From a bacterium (GTDB lineage: Bacteria; Zhuqueibacterota; Zhuqueibacteria; Oleimicrobiales; Geothermoviventaceae), in NCBI GenBank assembly GCA_028275345.1, contig JAPWUV010000002.1, forward strand, positions 434,001 to 498,000: a DNA stretch of 64,000 nt, written 5' to 3'. This document shows positions 34,576 through 44,900 of the stretch, piece after piece. Numbering within the stretch: position 1 is the first letter of the stretch; the number at the start of each line of letters is the position of its first letter. A program made the translations under genes and the position numbers. The notes beneath the pieces are model-generated. The model searched no databases. It worked only from the letters and a program-made list of their open reading frames with translations, and had not been told where the DNA came from.

Positions 34576-36522
34576 ATGCGAAGCCTCCCAGAGAGAATCG
34601 CGGACAAACTGGAGAATCTACCCGAACGGCCGGGGGTTTACCTATTCAAGGATCGTTTGGGGCGGCCCATCTACGTCGGCAAGGCCAAGATCCTTCGCCA
34701 CCGGGTCCGTTCGTACTTTCAAGAGTCCCGGAAAGGGGACGCGAAGCTGGATCGCCTCGTAGCTCGCATCGCAGATATCGACTTCATTGTGACGGATTCC
34801 GAGGTGGAAGCCCTTGTCCTTGAGGCGAACCTCATCAAGGAATACAAACCCCGGTACAACATCAACCTCAAGGACGACAAGTCTTATCCCTACGTGCGCG
34901 TCACCAATGAACCCTATCCGCGGATCTTCGCGACGCGGCGGGTGGTGAAAGACGGATCACGCTATTTCGGACCCTTCACCGATGTGGGCGCCCTGCGCGA
35001 CCTGCTCCGCATGGTGCACAGGATTTTCCCCATCCGTTCCTGCAAGCTTGCCCTTACGGATGAGGCGATTGCCCAGGGCAAGTTCAAGGTCTGTTTGGAC
35101 TACCACATCGGGAGATGCCTTGGGCCCTGCGAGGGCCACGTGGGAGCGGAAGCGTACCGCGAGATGGTCGAATACGCTGTCGACTTCATTGAGGGCCGAG
35201 ATCAAAAGGTGATCCGGCACCTGCAGGAGAAAATGAAGACCCTCGCCCGCGAGCTGCGGTTCGAGGAAGCAGCGCGGCTCCGCGATGTGTTGAAGGCGGT
35301 GCAAGCCTTTCTTGAACGGCAGAAGGTGCTTTCCACGGAGGAGATTGACCGAGATATCGTGGTCGGCGCCGCGGATCTCACCGACGCCTGCGCTGTGGTC
35401 TTCAAGATCCGGGAAGGGAGAGTCGTGGGCCGCCAGGACTTCCAGCTCCAGCGCCGACTGGATGAAGAACTCCCCCTGATTCTGGAGGCCTTCGTAAAGC
35501 AATACTACCTGCGGAGCGACTTCGTACCACCGGAGATTCTCCTTCCGTGCGTCCTCCCGGAAGCCGATCAGCTGGAGAGCTGGCTGAGAACGAAGACCGG
35601 GACGGAGGTGAAGCTGAGACTGCCGGAGACCGAGGAGGAGACAAAGCTCCTGGCGATGTGCACGCGCAACGCGGAGCTTCTGCTGGAAGAAATCAAACTC
35701 CAGCGAATGCGGAGCGAGGAGTACATCAACAAGAGCGTGGAAGCTTTACAGCGGGATTTGGCTCTTGCCAAGCCCCCGCGCCGCATCGAAGCTTTCGACG
35801 TGTCGAATATCCAGGGAAGATTCGCTACGGCTTCGGCGGTCTGTTTCATCAACGGACGTCCTGCAAAGAGCCAGTACAAGCGCTTCAGGATTCGCGTCAA
35901 AGACACGCCCGACGACTTCGCAATGATGCGGGAGGTTGTGCTCAGGCACTTTCGCCGCTCTCTAAATGAGGGCAGGGATCTGCCCGACTTGATCCTCATA
36001 GACGGCGGCAAGGGCCAGATCTCTGCCGCGCTGGAATCATTGAGGGAGCTCGGGCTCTCGGAGATCCCCGTGATCGGCCTAGCGAAGAGGCTGGACGAGA
36101 TCTACCGGCCAGGATTTCCGGACCCCCAGAATCTGCCGAAAGACTCCCCCAGTTTGCGGTTGCTGCAGCGGATTCGGGACGAGTCGCACCGATTTGCTGT
36201 AACCTATCATCGCAAGCTACGGTCGCGAGCGGCTCTGCTTTCGGAACTCGAAGGGATTCCGGGAGTGGGGAAGCAGAGAGCCCGTGCGCTGCTGGAGGCA
36301 TTCCGCTCGGTGCAGCGCATCGCCGCTGCCACCGTGGATGAGCTCGTGGGCATGGCGCGTATCCCCCGGCCTGTGGCTCAGCAGGTGTGGCAACATTTCC
36401 ACGCCACCGGCGGTGACGCGTCCACGCCTGCCGGCGAAGCAAGCGCTCAGCTCGCCTCACCAGGCGTGCATGTTCCCGGAGGAGACTCTGGGCGAACGGC
36501 TCAGGGCTCAATCCCCGCCTGA
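34576..36522 (+). CDS. uvrC: Excinuclease ABC subunit C
   Basis: 648 aa nuclease of nucleotide excision repair, which makes the incisions on both sides of a lesion with UvrAB. The GIY-YIG endonuclease domain is N-terminal (PGVYLFKDRLGRPIYVGKA). A Cys-containing segment (VCLDYHIGRCLGPC) and a UVR UvrB-binding motif (about 200-235) follow. An RNase-H-like second nuclease domain comes next (AFDVSNIQG, DLILIDGGKGQ), and a C-terminal helix-hairpin-helix pair (LEGIPGVGKQRARALL) closes the protein. It is followed by a Gly/Pro-rich tail that is slightly longer than usual. Confidence 0.96.
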   Translation: MRSLPERIADKLENLPERPGVYLFKDRLGRPIYVGKAKILRHRVRSYFQESRKGDAKLDRLVARIADIDFIVTDSEVEALVLEANLIKEYKPRYNINLKDDKSYPYVRVTNEPYPRIFATRRVVKDGSRYFGPFTDVGALRDLLRMVHRIFPIRSCKLALTDEAIAQGKFKVCLDYHIGRCLGPCEGHVGAEAYREMVEYAVDFIEGRDQKVIRHLQEKMKTLARELRFEEAARLRDVLKAVQAFLERQKVLSTEEIDRDIVVGAADLTDACAVVFKIREGRVVGRQDFQLQRRLDEELPLILEAFVKQYYLRSDFVPPEILLPCVLPEADQLESWLRTKTGTEVKLRLPETEEETKLLAMCTRNAELLLEEIKLQRMRSEEYINKSVEALQRDLALAKPPRRIEAFDVSNIQGRFATASAVCFINGRPAKSQYKRFRIRVKDTPDDFAMMREVVLRHFRRSLNEGRDLPDLILIDGGKGQISAALESLRELGLSEIPVIGLAKRLDEIYRPGFPDPQNLPKDSPSLRLLQRIRDESHRFAVTYHRKLRSRAALLSELEGIPGVGKQRARALLEAFRSVQRIAAATVDELVGMARIPRPVAQQVWQHFHATGGDASTPAGEASAQLASPGVHVPGGDSGRTAQGSIPA

Positions 36523-36790
36523 CGCAGCCATTCGCCGCACGGCGGAATCGCCGGCCAGCCCGAGGCCCGAAGGCGATGGTAGGTTCTTCGGATTCGCCAA
36601 CGGAGCAGAAAGAGCCGTAGACGCGTTAGCCACGCAGACATGATCACACCTCTCAGATCCGGTTCAGGTTCAATCCTACAAGCTTCGTGCCGGGGTACGG
36701 ATGATGCGCAAACGGGAAAGAGCTTGTTCCGCGCCGTGTCTCAGCGACATGGAGCGGCCAGAACACCCTCAGAGAAAGGATCGTCCGAAA

Positions 36791-38194
36791 GTGGAAAGAA
36801 ATTACCCAGTCTGTGGGCGGAAGCTAACCACGTGGCGTGGCGGGGTTCTCCTCTTGGCCTTGGCGCTGATCTTGGGATGTGCGTCGGCCAAGAGGGCTCC
36901 CGTGGGGATGGAAACAACCGGACAGCAGGATCTCCGAGCGCTGGAGGAAAGAGCGGCGATGAATCCCGAAGACGTCGCTCTCCAGCTCCTGCTGTTGAAG
37001 GCGTGGGTTTCGGTTGACTCGGTCCAAAGAGCGGCAAGCGTAGCCGACCGGCTCCAGACGCTCGTCATGCGGCCGCCGGAAGCTGATGTCTGGTGCGCTC
37101 TGGCGCATTTCCTGGCGAACCGAAGCGGCGGGCGAGAGGAACTCCTAGCCCAACTCGCGCGACCGGAGGTGCCGGAAAGTACGGTCTCCATGATCGGCTT
37201 CGCACTCGGGCATCCCTTCGTGACGGAGCGCGTGACCGAGCTCAACGGAGACGCAGCGTTCCCCAATCCATCCCCCGACGGCAGGAAACTGGCATTCCAA
37301 TGGGATAAGAGGGGAAACTGGGACATCTTCGTGCTGGATCTCTCCAGCCGCGAGCTCACCCAGCTGACGGACCACCCAGCCCGCGATGAATCCCCGTGCT
37401 TTGCGCCCAATGGCCGCGCGTTGGCTTTCACCTCCACGCGGAACGACACGGCCCGCAGCAAAACCATCGGACAGGGGGACTCACGAGACATTTTCTTGAT
37501 TGGGCTTGATGGCGGATCGCCCATTTGCATCGTGGGTTCTGATGCGGACGATTGGTACCCGCGCTTTGCCCCGGATGGACGCTCGCTGTTCTTCGCTTCC
37601 GAACGGGACGTGGCGGGGGAACGGAAAACCGGGGTTGAAGGGCGCGGCGAACTGTACCGTCTCTGGTTCGCGACCGGGCAAGTTCAAAGGCTGACGGTCA
37701 ATGAAACGAACGATACGGCCCCCTGGGCTTCGCACGACGGAGCCCGCCTATACTTCGCACGTGCCATTGACGGTCTGTTTCACATCTTCGTGATGAACCT
37801 CGGGTCGTCCGAGGTCAAGCAAGTGTTCGCACCCAAGGAATTTGGGATCGATGAAGCTGGGGCTCCCAGCCTGTCGCGGAAGGAGCTCTTGGCCTTCGTC
37901 GGACGCGCAGGGCAGAACTTTGACATATACGCCCTCGACCTCCGCGCGGGCAAGAAGATCAGACTGACGCGACACCCGGCTCTGGACCAGGCCCCGGTGT
38001 TTGATCAAGCCGGAGATATCCTGTACTTTCATTCCAACCGCACAGGACGATTCCAGCTCTACCGGATCTATCTCGGGAAACCGGTGTCTCGCTCCGAGCT
38101 GATCGAGGAGCTACAGAGCGAGGCAGAATTTGGTTCCGGCAACGATTCATGGAACAGGGAAGGGGGGAAGGCCGTATATGCCCTTGACAAGTGA
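36791..38194 (+). CDS. TolB-like beta-propeller lipoprotein
   Basis: 467 aa from GTG 36791; in-frame starts at 36701 or 36749 would add only basic residues. A signal peptide ends at the lipobox LILGCAS, so the protein is lipid-anchored, probably in the outer membrane or periplasm. A helical region (about 30-140) precedes a WD40/PD40 beta propeller. Repeats are marked by FPNPSPDGRKLAFQWDKRG, CFAPNGRALAFTSTRND, RFAPDGRSLFFASERD, ASHDGARLYFARAIDG and VFDQAGDILYFHSNRTG. Related to TolB and to propellers found beside Por-type secretion or envelope-biogenesis machinery; the partner is unknown. Confidence 0.8.
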   Translation: MERNYPVCGRKLTTWRGGVLLLALALILGCASAKRAPVGMETTGQQDLRALEERAAMNPEDVALQLLLLKAWVSVDSVQRAASVADRLQTLVMRPPEADVWCALAHFLANRSGGREELLAQLARPEVPESTVSMIGFALGHPFVTERVTELNGDAAFPNPSPDGRKLAFQWDKRGNWDIFVLDLSSRELTQLTDHPARDESPCFAPNGRALAFTSTRNDTARSKTIGQGDSRDIFLIGLDGGSPICIVGSDADDWYPRFAPDGRSLFFASERDVAGERKTGVEGRGELYRLWFATGQVQRLTVNETNDTAPWASHDGARLYFARAIDGLFHIFVMNLGSSEVKQVFAPKEFGIDEAGAPSLSRKELLAFVGRAGQNFDIYALDLRAGKKIRLTRHPALDQAPVFDQAGDILYFHSNRTGRFQLYRIYLGKPVSRSELIEELQSEAEFGSGNDSWNREGGKAVYALDK

Positions 38195-38340
38195 AGGGTG
38201 GTGGCTCTGCATGTCAGCATCGACGGCCGGCAGAAAGGAGAGGGACCGCTTAGGTTCCATTTTTTGTACCCTCACCTGATCGGGAGGATGGCCGAGCAAT
38301 TCAGGCCGCGAGTGGTCCGAACGTCTGAGTGAGTGGAAAG

Positions 38341-39525
38341 ATGCGCCCTGATCCAAGCAAGAGAAAGCCCGCTATACTCGTGCTGGAAGATGGCCGGTTC
38401 TTTCGCGGATGGAGCTTTGGTGCGGAGGGGGAAGCGACCGGCGAGGTGATCTTCAACACGAGCATGACCGGCTACCAGGAGATCTTCACGGATCCCTCGT
38501 ACCGCGGTCAGCTGGTCACCCTCACCTACCCGCACATCGGGAATGTCGGGGTGAATGAGCTGGACTTCGAAAGCTCCAGGCCGTGGCTGGCGGGCATCAT
38601 TGTGAGGGAGTACAGTCGCATCCCGAGCTCGTGGCGCGCCCAGAAGACGCTCGGGGAGTTCCTCTCCGATTTCGGCATTCCCGCCATCGAAGGGGTGGAT
38701 ACCCGTGCGTTGACGCGCCACATTCGCGACAAGGGTGCGATGACTGGGATTATCTCCACTGTGGACTTTTCTATCGAGTCCCTCATACGGAAAGCGCAAT
38801 CCGCGCCCAAGATGCAGGGACTGAATCTTGTCCGCGAGGTGACCTCGCCACGTGAATGGGTCTGGACCGATGGGATCCCCGAGCGATGGCTTCCCCTAGC
38901 TGTGAAGCCTCGCCAGGAACCTGCAGATCGCTTCCACGTCGTGGTGTACGACTTCGGGGTGAAGTGGAACATACTCCGATCCTTGGCGCATCGTGGGTGC
39001 CGCCTGACCATCGTCCCTGCGAATACCCCCGCCGAGAAGGTCCTGAGCTACAGGCCCGATGGGGTATTCCTTTCCAATGGTCCGGGCGATCCGGAGCCAG
39101 TTCGGGAAGGGATCGAGAACGCCAGGGCGCTGCTCGGCAAGCTTCCCCTCTTTGGCATTTGCTTGGGCCACCAGCTTCTTGCTCTATCCCTTGGAGCGAG
39201 AACCTACAAGCTGAAATTCGGCCATCACGGCGCAAACCATCCTGTCCTCAATCTGAAGTCCGGGTTTATCGAGATTACGGCGCAGAACCACGGCTTCGCA
39301 GTGGACCCGGATTCGTTCGATCCGTCCGAGGTGGAGATCACCCACGTGAACCTCAATGACCACACCCTGGAAGGTTTCCGCCACCGGCACTTGCCTGTCT
39401 TCGCCGTACAGTATCATCCCGAGGCAAGTCCTGGTCCCCATGACTCACAATACCTCTTTGACGAGTTCATTCGGCTGATGGAAAGGGCACGTAAAGTGGA
39501 AGCTGTATCCCGCGCGGAGAGCTGA
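38341..39525 (+). CDS. carA: Carbamoyl-phosphate synthase small (glutaminase) subunit
   Basis: Provides ammonia from glutamine for carbamoyl phosphate, used in pyrimidine and arginine synthesis. The 394-aa product starts at ATG 38341 (a GTG at 38329 would add 4 residues). N-terminal domain: LVLEDGRFFRGWSFGAEG, EVIFNTSMTGYQEI. C-terminal class I amidotransferase: the nucleophile Cys in FGICLGHQLLALSLG and the His/Glu pair in VQYHPEASPGPHDS. The carB gene starts 7 nt later, so the subunits are made together. Confidence 0.96.
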   Translation: MRPDPSKRKPAILVLEDGRFFRGWSFGAEGEATGEVIFNTSMTGYQEIFTDPSYRGQLVTLTYPHIGNVGVNELDFESSRPWLAGIIVREYSRIPSSWRAQKTLGEFLSDFGIPAIEGVDTRALTRHIRDKGAMTGIISTVDFSIESLIRKAQSAPKMQGLNLVREVTSPREWVWTDGIPERWLPLAVKPRQEPADRFHVVVYDFGVKWNILRSLAHRGCRLTIVPANTPAEKVLSYRPDGVFLSNGPGDPEPVREGIENARALLGKLPLFGICLGHQLLALSLGARTYKLKFGHHGANHPVLNLKSGFIEITAQNHGFAVDPDSFDPSEVEITHVNLNDHTLEGFRHRHLPVFAVQYHPEASPGPHDSQYLFDEFIRLMERARKVEAVSRAES

Positions 39526-39531
39526 GAACAG

Positions 39532-42500
39532 ATGCCGAAGCGGAACGACATTCGGAAGATCCTGATCATTGGCTCTGGTCCCATCGTCATTGGGCAGGCG
39601 TGCGAGTTCGACTATTCGGGCACCCAGGCCTGCCGGGCCTTGCGTCAGCTGGGGTACGAGGTGGTCCTCGTGAACAGCAACCCGGCGACCATCATGACCG
39701 ACCCGGAGATGGCCGACAGGACCTACATCGAGCCGCTGACCGCCGACTACGTGGCGAAGATTATCGAGCGGGAAAAGCCCGACGCGCTTCTGCCGACCAT
39801 GGGTGGCCAGATTGGTTTGAATCTCGCTGTCGAGCTCGCCGAAAAGGGGATTTTGGAGCTTTTCGGCGTCGAGCTGATCGGTGCTAACCTCGAGGCCATA
39901 CGGAAAGCCGAGGATCGGGAGCTGTTCAAAGCTGCCATGGAGAAGATTGGCCTCGCGCTTCCGAGGGGCGGGTTTGCGAGATCGTACGAAGAAGCGCTCC
40001 AAATCGTCAAGAACATCCCCTACCCGGTGATCATCCGGCCGTCGTTCACTCTTGGAGGTACGGGCGGTAGCATCGCCTACAACATCGAGGAGTTCAAAGA
40101 GCAGGTCGTTTGGGGCTTGCAAGCAAGTCCCATTTCCGAGGTGTTGATCGAGGAGTCCGTCATCGGCTGGCACGAATTCGAGCTCGAGGTGATGCGCGAT
40201 CTCAAGGACAACGTCGTCATCGTGTGCCCCATCGAGAACGTCGACCCCATGGGGATCCACACCGGAGATAGCATCACCGTGGCGCCGGCCCAGACCCTCA
40301 CGGACAAAGAGTACCAGTATCTCCGCGACGCCGCCATCGCCGTGATGCGGGAGATTGGCGTGGAAACTGGGGGCTCCAACATCCAATTCGCCGTCAATCC
40401 TGAGGACGGGCGGGTCGTCGTCATCGAGATGAACCCGCGTGTCTCTCGGAGCTCCGCGCTGGCATCGAAAGCGACAGGCTTTCCCATCGCTAAGATAGCA
40501 GCCAAGCTTGCCGTGGGACTGACGCTGGACGAGATTCCGAACGATATTACGAAAAAAACGCCTGCCTCTTCCGAACCCACCATCGACTACGTTGTCGTCA
40601 AGGTCCCGCGCTGGGACTTCGACAAATTTCCGGGCGCGGACCGCCGGCTCGGCACCCAAATGAAATCCGTCGGCGAAGTGATGGCCATCGGGCGGACCTT
40701 CAAGGAGGCGCTGGGCAAGGCGATCCGCTCCCTCGAAATGGACCGTTGGGGATTGGAAGACCTCCGCGAGTTGCTGGAGGGAAGGGCAATCAACGGCTAC
40801 GATGACATCGGCCACTTGCTCGACGATCTTCGCGAGAGGCTGCGCCGGCCTTCGTCGGACCGGATCTTTTGGATTGCCTCCGCTTTGCGTGCGGGAATCC
40901 AGATCGAGGAGGTAGCTCGTCTTTCCGGAATTGACCCTTGGTTCATTGATCAGATCGCCCAGGTGCTTGAAGTCGAGGAAGAGATCGTCGCGTGCAGCAG
41001 ACGAGGCAGGCCGATCCCTCGGGACTTGCTCCTGCGGGCCAAGAGGTCGGGCATAGCCGATCGCAGAATCGCCCAGCTTTCCGGCACCGAGGAAAAGCAG
41101 ATCCGCGACCGCCGCCTCCGGCTTGGAATCCGCCCAGTCTTTAAGACGGTCGATACATGCGCCGCGGAGTTCGAGAGCTATACGCCGTATTGCTACTCCA
41201 CCTACGAGGAAGAGAACGAAATCCGGCGTTCTTCGAGACCGAAAATCGTCATTCTGGGCAGCGGTCCGAACCGCATTGGGCAGGGGATCGAATTCGATTA
41301 CTGCTGCGTTCACGCCACACTGGCCCTGAAGGAAGAAGGCTACGAAGCTATCATGATCAATTGCAATCCAGAGACGGTTAGCACGGACTACGACGTAGCC
41401 GATAAGCTCTACTTTGAGCCGTTGACCCTGGAAGACGTGCTCGAGGTCATCCACAATGAGCGCCCAGATGGGGTCATCGTGCAGTTCGGCGGCCAGACGC
41501 CGCTGAAGCTGGCAGTGCCACTCGAACGCCACGGCGTGCCGATCCTCGGGACGAGTCCGGATTCGATCGACGTAGCGGAGGACCGGAAACGCTTCGGTTA
41601 CCTCCTGCAGCAACTCGGACTTCGGATGCCCGCCTGGGGCACAGCCATGTCGGTGGAGGAAGCGGAGGAGATCGCGGATCGGATCGGGTACCCTGTGTTG
41701 GTCCGGCCTTCGTACGTCTTGGGAGGCCGAGCCATGGAGATCGTGTACGACCGGGCGGGGTTGATACAGTACGTGCAAAGGGCTGTGCTTGTGTCGCCGG
41801 ACCATCCGATCCTCATCGATCGCTTCCTCGAAGACGCCTTTGAGGTGGACGTGGACGCTTTATCCGACGGAACGAATGTCGTGATCGGCGGCATCATGCA
41901 GCATATCGAGGAGGCGGGCATTCATTCCGGCGATAGCTCCTGCGTCTTGCCTTCGTACATGATCTCCGAGGAGCATCTGGAGGAAATCCGGGACTGGACT
42001 CGCAAGCTCGCCCGGGCGCTCAAGGTGGTGGGGCTCATCAACGTGCAATACGCCATCAAGGATGGTCTGCTCTACGTGTTGGAGGTGAACCCGCGGGCGT
42101 CGAGGACGGTGCCTTTCGTTAGCAAGGCGACTGGTGTGCCGCTGGCCAAAATCGCCACGAAGCTGATGCTGGGAAAGAAACTGCCGGAACTGGGGTTGAC
42201 GAAAGACATCGAGACCCGTCAGTACGCCGTGAAAACGCCTGTCTTTCCGTTCGCCAAGTTCCCGGGCGTCCGGAACTATCTCGGACCGGAGATGAAGTCC
42301 ACCGGTGAGGTCATGGGACTGGCCCCAACTTTCGGTCTGGCCTTTGGCAAGGCGCAACTGGCTGCCGGGAACAAGCTCCCGCTTTCGGGCAACGTTTTCA
42401 TTTCCGTGAATGATTTCGACAAGAAAAAGGTGATCCCGATTGCACGTCAGCTTGCGGAATTGGGCTTCGGGATTCTAGCCACCAAGGGGACCTGGCAAGC

Positions 42501-42819
42501 GCTCCAGCGGGCGGGGATTGAGGCACGACGAGTCTACAAGGTGAACGAAGACCGGCCGAACGTGGTCGATCACATCATCAATGGCGAAATCCAGATGATC
42601 ATCAATACACCCCTCGGGAAGGCCTCTCGCTACGACGAGTACGCGATGGGGCGAGCTGCCATCCTGTACGGGGTGCCGATGCTCACCACGCTTTCGGCAT
42701 CAGCCGCAGCCGTTGAGGCAATACGAACACTGCGTCGGGAAAAGGGCAGTGTGATGAGCCTACAGGAGTACTACGACACTTTCCGACAGGAGAAGATGCG
42801 CGGTCTTGCGATAGCGTAG
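39532..42819 (+). CDS. carB: Carbamoyl-phosphate synthase large subunit
   Basis: 1095 aa, full length. Two homologous ATP-grasp halves are visible: each starts with an [13 protein letters not shown] / [13 protein letters not shown] motif and has its own EFDYSGTQA / EFDYCCVHA and GGxGGS / LGGRAME loops. An oligomerisation region lies between them, and a C-terminal MGS-type allosteric domain (about 950-1070; [35 protein letters not shown]) follows. It condenses bicarbonate, ammonia and two ATP. The 786-residue open frame on the opposite strand is a by-product of its codon bias. Confidence 0.97.
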   Translation: MPKRNDIRKILIIGSGPIVIGQACEFDYSGTQACRALRQLGYEVVLVNSNPATIMTDPEMADRTYIEPLTADYVAKIIEREKPDALLPTMGGQIGLNLAVELAEKGILELFGVELIGANLEAIRKAEDRELFKAAMEKIGLALPRGGFARSYEEALQIVKNIPYPVIIRPSFTLGGTGGSIAYNIEEFKEQVVWGLQASPISEVLIEESVIGWHEFELEVMRDLKDNVVIVCPIENVDPMGIHTGDSITVAPAQTLTDKEYQYLRDAAIAVMREIGVETGGSNIQFAVNPEDGRVVVIEMNPRVSRSSALASKATGFPIAKIAAKLAVGLTLDEIPNDITKKTPASSEPTIDYVVVKVPRWDFDKFPGADRRLGTQMKSVGEVMAIGRTFKEALGKAIRSLEMDRWGLEDLRELLEGRAINGYDDIGHLLDDLRERLRRPSSDRIFWIASALRAGIQIEEVARLSGIDPWFIDQIAQVLEVEEEIVACSRRGRPIPRDLLLRAKRSGIADRRIAQLSGTEEKQIRDRRLRLGIRPVFKTVDTCAAEFESYTPYCYSTYEEENEIRRSSRPKIVILGSGPNRIGQGIEFDYCCVHATLALKEEGYEAIMINCNPETVSTDYDVADKLYFEPLTLEDVLEVIHNERPDGVIVQFGGQTPLKLAVPLERHGVPILGTSPDSIDVAEDRKRFGYLLQQLGLRMPAWGTAMSVEEAEEIADRIGYPVLVRPSYVLGGRAMEIVYDRAGLIQYVQRAVLVSPDHPILIDRFLEDAFEVDVDALSDGTNVVIGGIMQHIEEAGIHSGDSSCVLPSYMISEEHLEEIRDWTRKLARALKVVGLINVQYAIKDGLLYVLEVNPRASRTVPFVSKATGVPLAKIATKLMLGKKLPELGLTKDIETRQYAVKTPVFPFAKFPGVRNYLGPEMKSTGEVMGLAPTFGLAFGKAQLAAGNKLPLSGNVFISVNDFDKKKVIPIARQLAELGFGILATKGTWQALQRAGIEARRVYKVNEDRPNVVDHIINGEIQMIINTPLGKASRYDEYAMGRAAILYGVPMLTTLSASAAAVEAIRTLRREKGSVMSLQEYYDTFRQEKMRGLAIA

Positions 42820-42851
42820 GAGGAGGGACCCTTTTCCGACCGTGGAAAAGC

Positions 42852-43229
42852 TCAGCGGCTGGTGGTTGCCCTCGGGTTCCTGGCGGGCGAGCGCGGAAGG
42901 GGGTTGTCTGGAGGCAATGAAAGAGTATCCAACGTGGCCGCGACGGAGGCGAGGAAAGAATACGTACCCTCCACGCTCCGGAGGCACTGTCTGATCTGGC
43001 GTGAGAAATGTCCCCGGTTCGATCCCAAGGTGCGCAGGAGCGAGTCAGCTGCCGATCCTTTCACGGAGTCGGGAAAGGCTAATTCCGCGACGAGCAGGCG
43101 GGCATACAAGTTGCCAACCTGTGCGGGGGTAGATTGGCCGCGGGAGCGAGGTGAAAGAAAGCGTGCCGCTGTGAGGATTGCCACAACGGCGAGAACGAAA
43201 GCGAAAGCCGCTCGCACTCTGCCGGACAT
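42852..43229 (-). CDS. Small membrane-anchored or exported helical protein of unknown function
   Basis: 125 aa on the strand opposite to its neighbours. The start is ATG 43229 with GGAGG 3 nt upstream. The N-terminus (MSGRVRAAFAFVLAVVAIL) is a membrane anchor or signal peptide. The rest is a helical domain (YARLLVAELAFPDSVKGSAAD, LLRTLGSNRGHFSRQIR) resembling the short helical bundle of DUF4296-like lipoproteins in FCB bacteria, though that match is by pattern only. Longer in-frame starts up to 43538 have no ribosome-binding site and lie inside the divergent TPR gene. It may be real but could still be a chance frame. Confidence 0.5.
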   Translation of the reverse strand: MSGRVRAAFAFVLAVVAILTAARFLSPRSRGQSTPAQVGNLYARLLVAELAFPDSVKGSAADSLLRTLGSNRGHFSRQIRQCLRSVEGTYSFLASVAATLDTLSLPPDNPLPRSPARNPRATTSR

Positions 43230-43337
43230 GGACCTCCACCAAATCGAGCCGTTGGATCGGAAAGCCATGCCAAGCTTTCGAACGCGCCGCGAACGCATGC
43301 GTTCCCTTCCAAGACCACAGCTCCAGGTGGAGAGACA

Positions 43338-44831
43338 ATGAAACCCAGCTACCATCTCCGCACAACCCTGACCGCCATTTTGGGCCCTGAACGAGCCCGC
43401 CAGACGGCAGGGGCGGATCACGAGAGCCTTCTGCATCAGGTGACCGATGCGCTCCGCTCCCGCTACGGAACGTGGGAGGGGAGAGTCAACGTTCGTCCAC
43501 TCGCAGGGGGCGAGGTCGAGGTTCAGTTTTATCCACACAGGATGGATGAGGAAGCCGAGCAGCTACACGCTCAGGCCATTGGGGCGACGCGCGAGAGACG
43601 AATCGCCATCGCGGCGGCGAAATGGATCGAAGCTGCGAATCGAAATCCGGTCGATCCGAAGTATTGGTTTCACGCGGGCGTCGCCAACTTCGAACTGCAC
43701 CGCTACCCAGAAGCCCACCAACAGCTTGAGCGGACACTCCGCCTGTGTCCGTTTCATCACAGAGCGCACTTGGTCCTTGGAACCCTATTCTTGAAGCTCC
43801 GGAAACTCGAAGATGCCGAACGTCATCTCCGGGCCGCTGTGAGCCTTTGTCCGAATGATCCTCTGGCGAGATTGAATCTCGGTGCGGTCTACAGCGTTCT
43901 GCGCAAGTACGAAGACGGGATTCGGGAGTTTCAGGAAGCCATTCGCCTCGCTCCCACCGACCCGCGTCCCTGCCTCGGTCTGGCCAAGGTTTACAGCTTG
44001 CTCGGGAAAAGCGAAAGGGCAGAGTACTACTACCGCCAAGTTATCCGCCTCGACAAGTCTGGCGCCCTCCGTAGACAGGCCCAGATGAACCTCACCGTGA
44101 GCGGGGCACCGGCACAGGCGCGCGGAGCCGAGACCACACTGGACTCCCAGCTGGAGACCACGCAGGTCCTGGCTCCCGAGCAGGCGGGTCCGGATCTGCG
44201 AGAATTCGCCGCCCGCGCCGGGAAATATGCATCTCTGGATCCTGACAGCCTGTTCGCGCTCGCTTATCGCTCCTACCTGTCCCTCGATTACGAGAAGTCA
44301 TTGGACCAGTATGCTGCGTATTGCTTGAAGCGGCCTACCGACGCGAGCGGATGGTTTGGCCTCGGCGAAACGGCGATCCGCGCCGGCCACCTCAGGCTCG
44401 CCCTGCACAGCCTCCAACGCGCTTGCGAACTTGCCGCCAAGCCGACTTTTTTCAAACAGCTCGGGCTGGTCTACTACCTGCTATGGGACTTTGCTCAGGC
44501 GGAAGAGGCCTTGAAAAAGGCGCGCGATCTTGGCAAGAAAGACTCCGTGCTCCTTTCATTGCTCGGTGAGACCCTGGCTCGGCGCGGTGAGTTCGGGCGC
44601 GCCGCGGCCATTTTTGAAGAGGCGCTCCAAGAGAACCGTAATAACGTAAAAGCGCGCTACGAGCTTGCCAAGTTGCTGCAAGGCGCGGGGAACACCACGG
44701 GGGCCTTGCAACAACTGGACGAGATTCTGTTGTCCCCGGTTGACTCCCCCGTCCGTGAGCAAGCGGAGAAGCTACTCGAGGCGATTCGCAAACCGGGAGC
44801 TGACAAGCGGGGCATTCAGGCAGCGATCTGA
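43338..44831 (+). CDS. TPR-repeat protein
   Basis: 497 aa without a signal peptide, starting at ATG 43338 with GGTGGAGAGACA upstream. After a non-repeat N-terminal domain (about 1-85), tetratricopeptide units occupy about 90-270 (YWFHAGVANFELHRYPEAHQQL, AHLVLGTLFLKLRKLEDAERHL, ARLNLGAVYSVLRKYEDGIREF). A linker follows, and a second TPR set lies at 310-480 (WFGLGETAIRAGHLRLALHSL, SLLGETLARRGEFGRAAAIFE). It is a protein-interaction scaffold with no enzymatic motif. A divergent small gene lies 108 nt upstream, and the nucleotidyltransferase gene follows 69 nt downstream. Confidence 0.8.
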   Translation: MKPSYHLRTTLTAILGPERARQTAGADHESLLHQVTDALRSRYGTWEGRVNVRPLAGGEVEVQFYPHRMDEEAEQLHAQAIGATRERRIAIAAAKWIEAANRNPVDPKYWFHAGVANFELHRYPEAHQQLERTLRLCPFHHRAHLVLGTLFLKLRKLEDAERHLRAAVSLCPNDPLARLNLGAVYSVLRKYEDGIREFQEAIRLAPTDPRPCLGLAKVYSLLGKSERAEYYYRQVIRLDKSGALRRQAQMNLTVSGAPAQARGAETTLDSQLETTQVLAPEQAGPDLREFAARAGKYASLDPDSLFALAYRSYLSLDYEKSLDQYAAYCLKRPTDASGWFGLGETAIRAGHLRLALHSLQRACELAAKPTFFKQLGLVYYLLWDFAQAEEALKKARDLGKKDSVLLSLLGETLARRGEFGRAAAIFEEALQENRNNVKARYELAKLLQGAGNTTGALQQLDEILLSPVDSPVREQAEKLLEAIRKPGADKRGIQAAI

Positions 44832-44900
44832 GCCTCCGTTCCTCGTACGAACCGCCCATCCAAACCAATCGAACCAGGACGGAAACCCAGGAGGGTAAAG

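Noticed and set aside
38281-38337. A tRNA-Ser/Leu-like start (GGAGGATGGCCGAGC...) upstream of carA
   Set aside because: No matching 3' acceptor strand, T-arm or anticodon stem follows; it is the untranslated leader of carA.
39445-41805. A 786-residue open frame on the minus strand
   Set aside because: It lies entirely opposite carA/carB, has no family-like motifs and results from high GC and codon bias.
42862-43341. A 159-residue open frame on the plus strand
   Set aside because: No ribosome-binding site; Arg/Ala/Glu-biased composition typical of a shadow of the minus-strand small gene.
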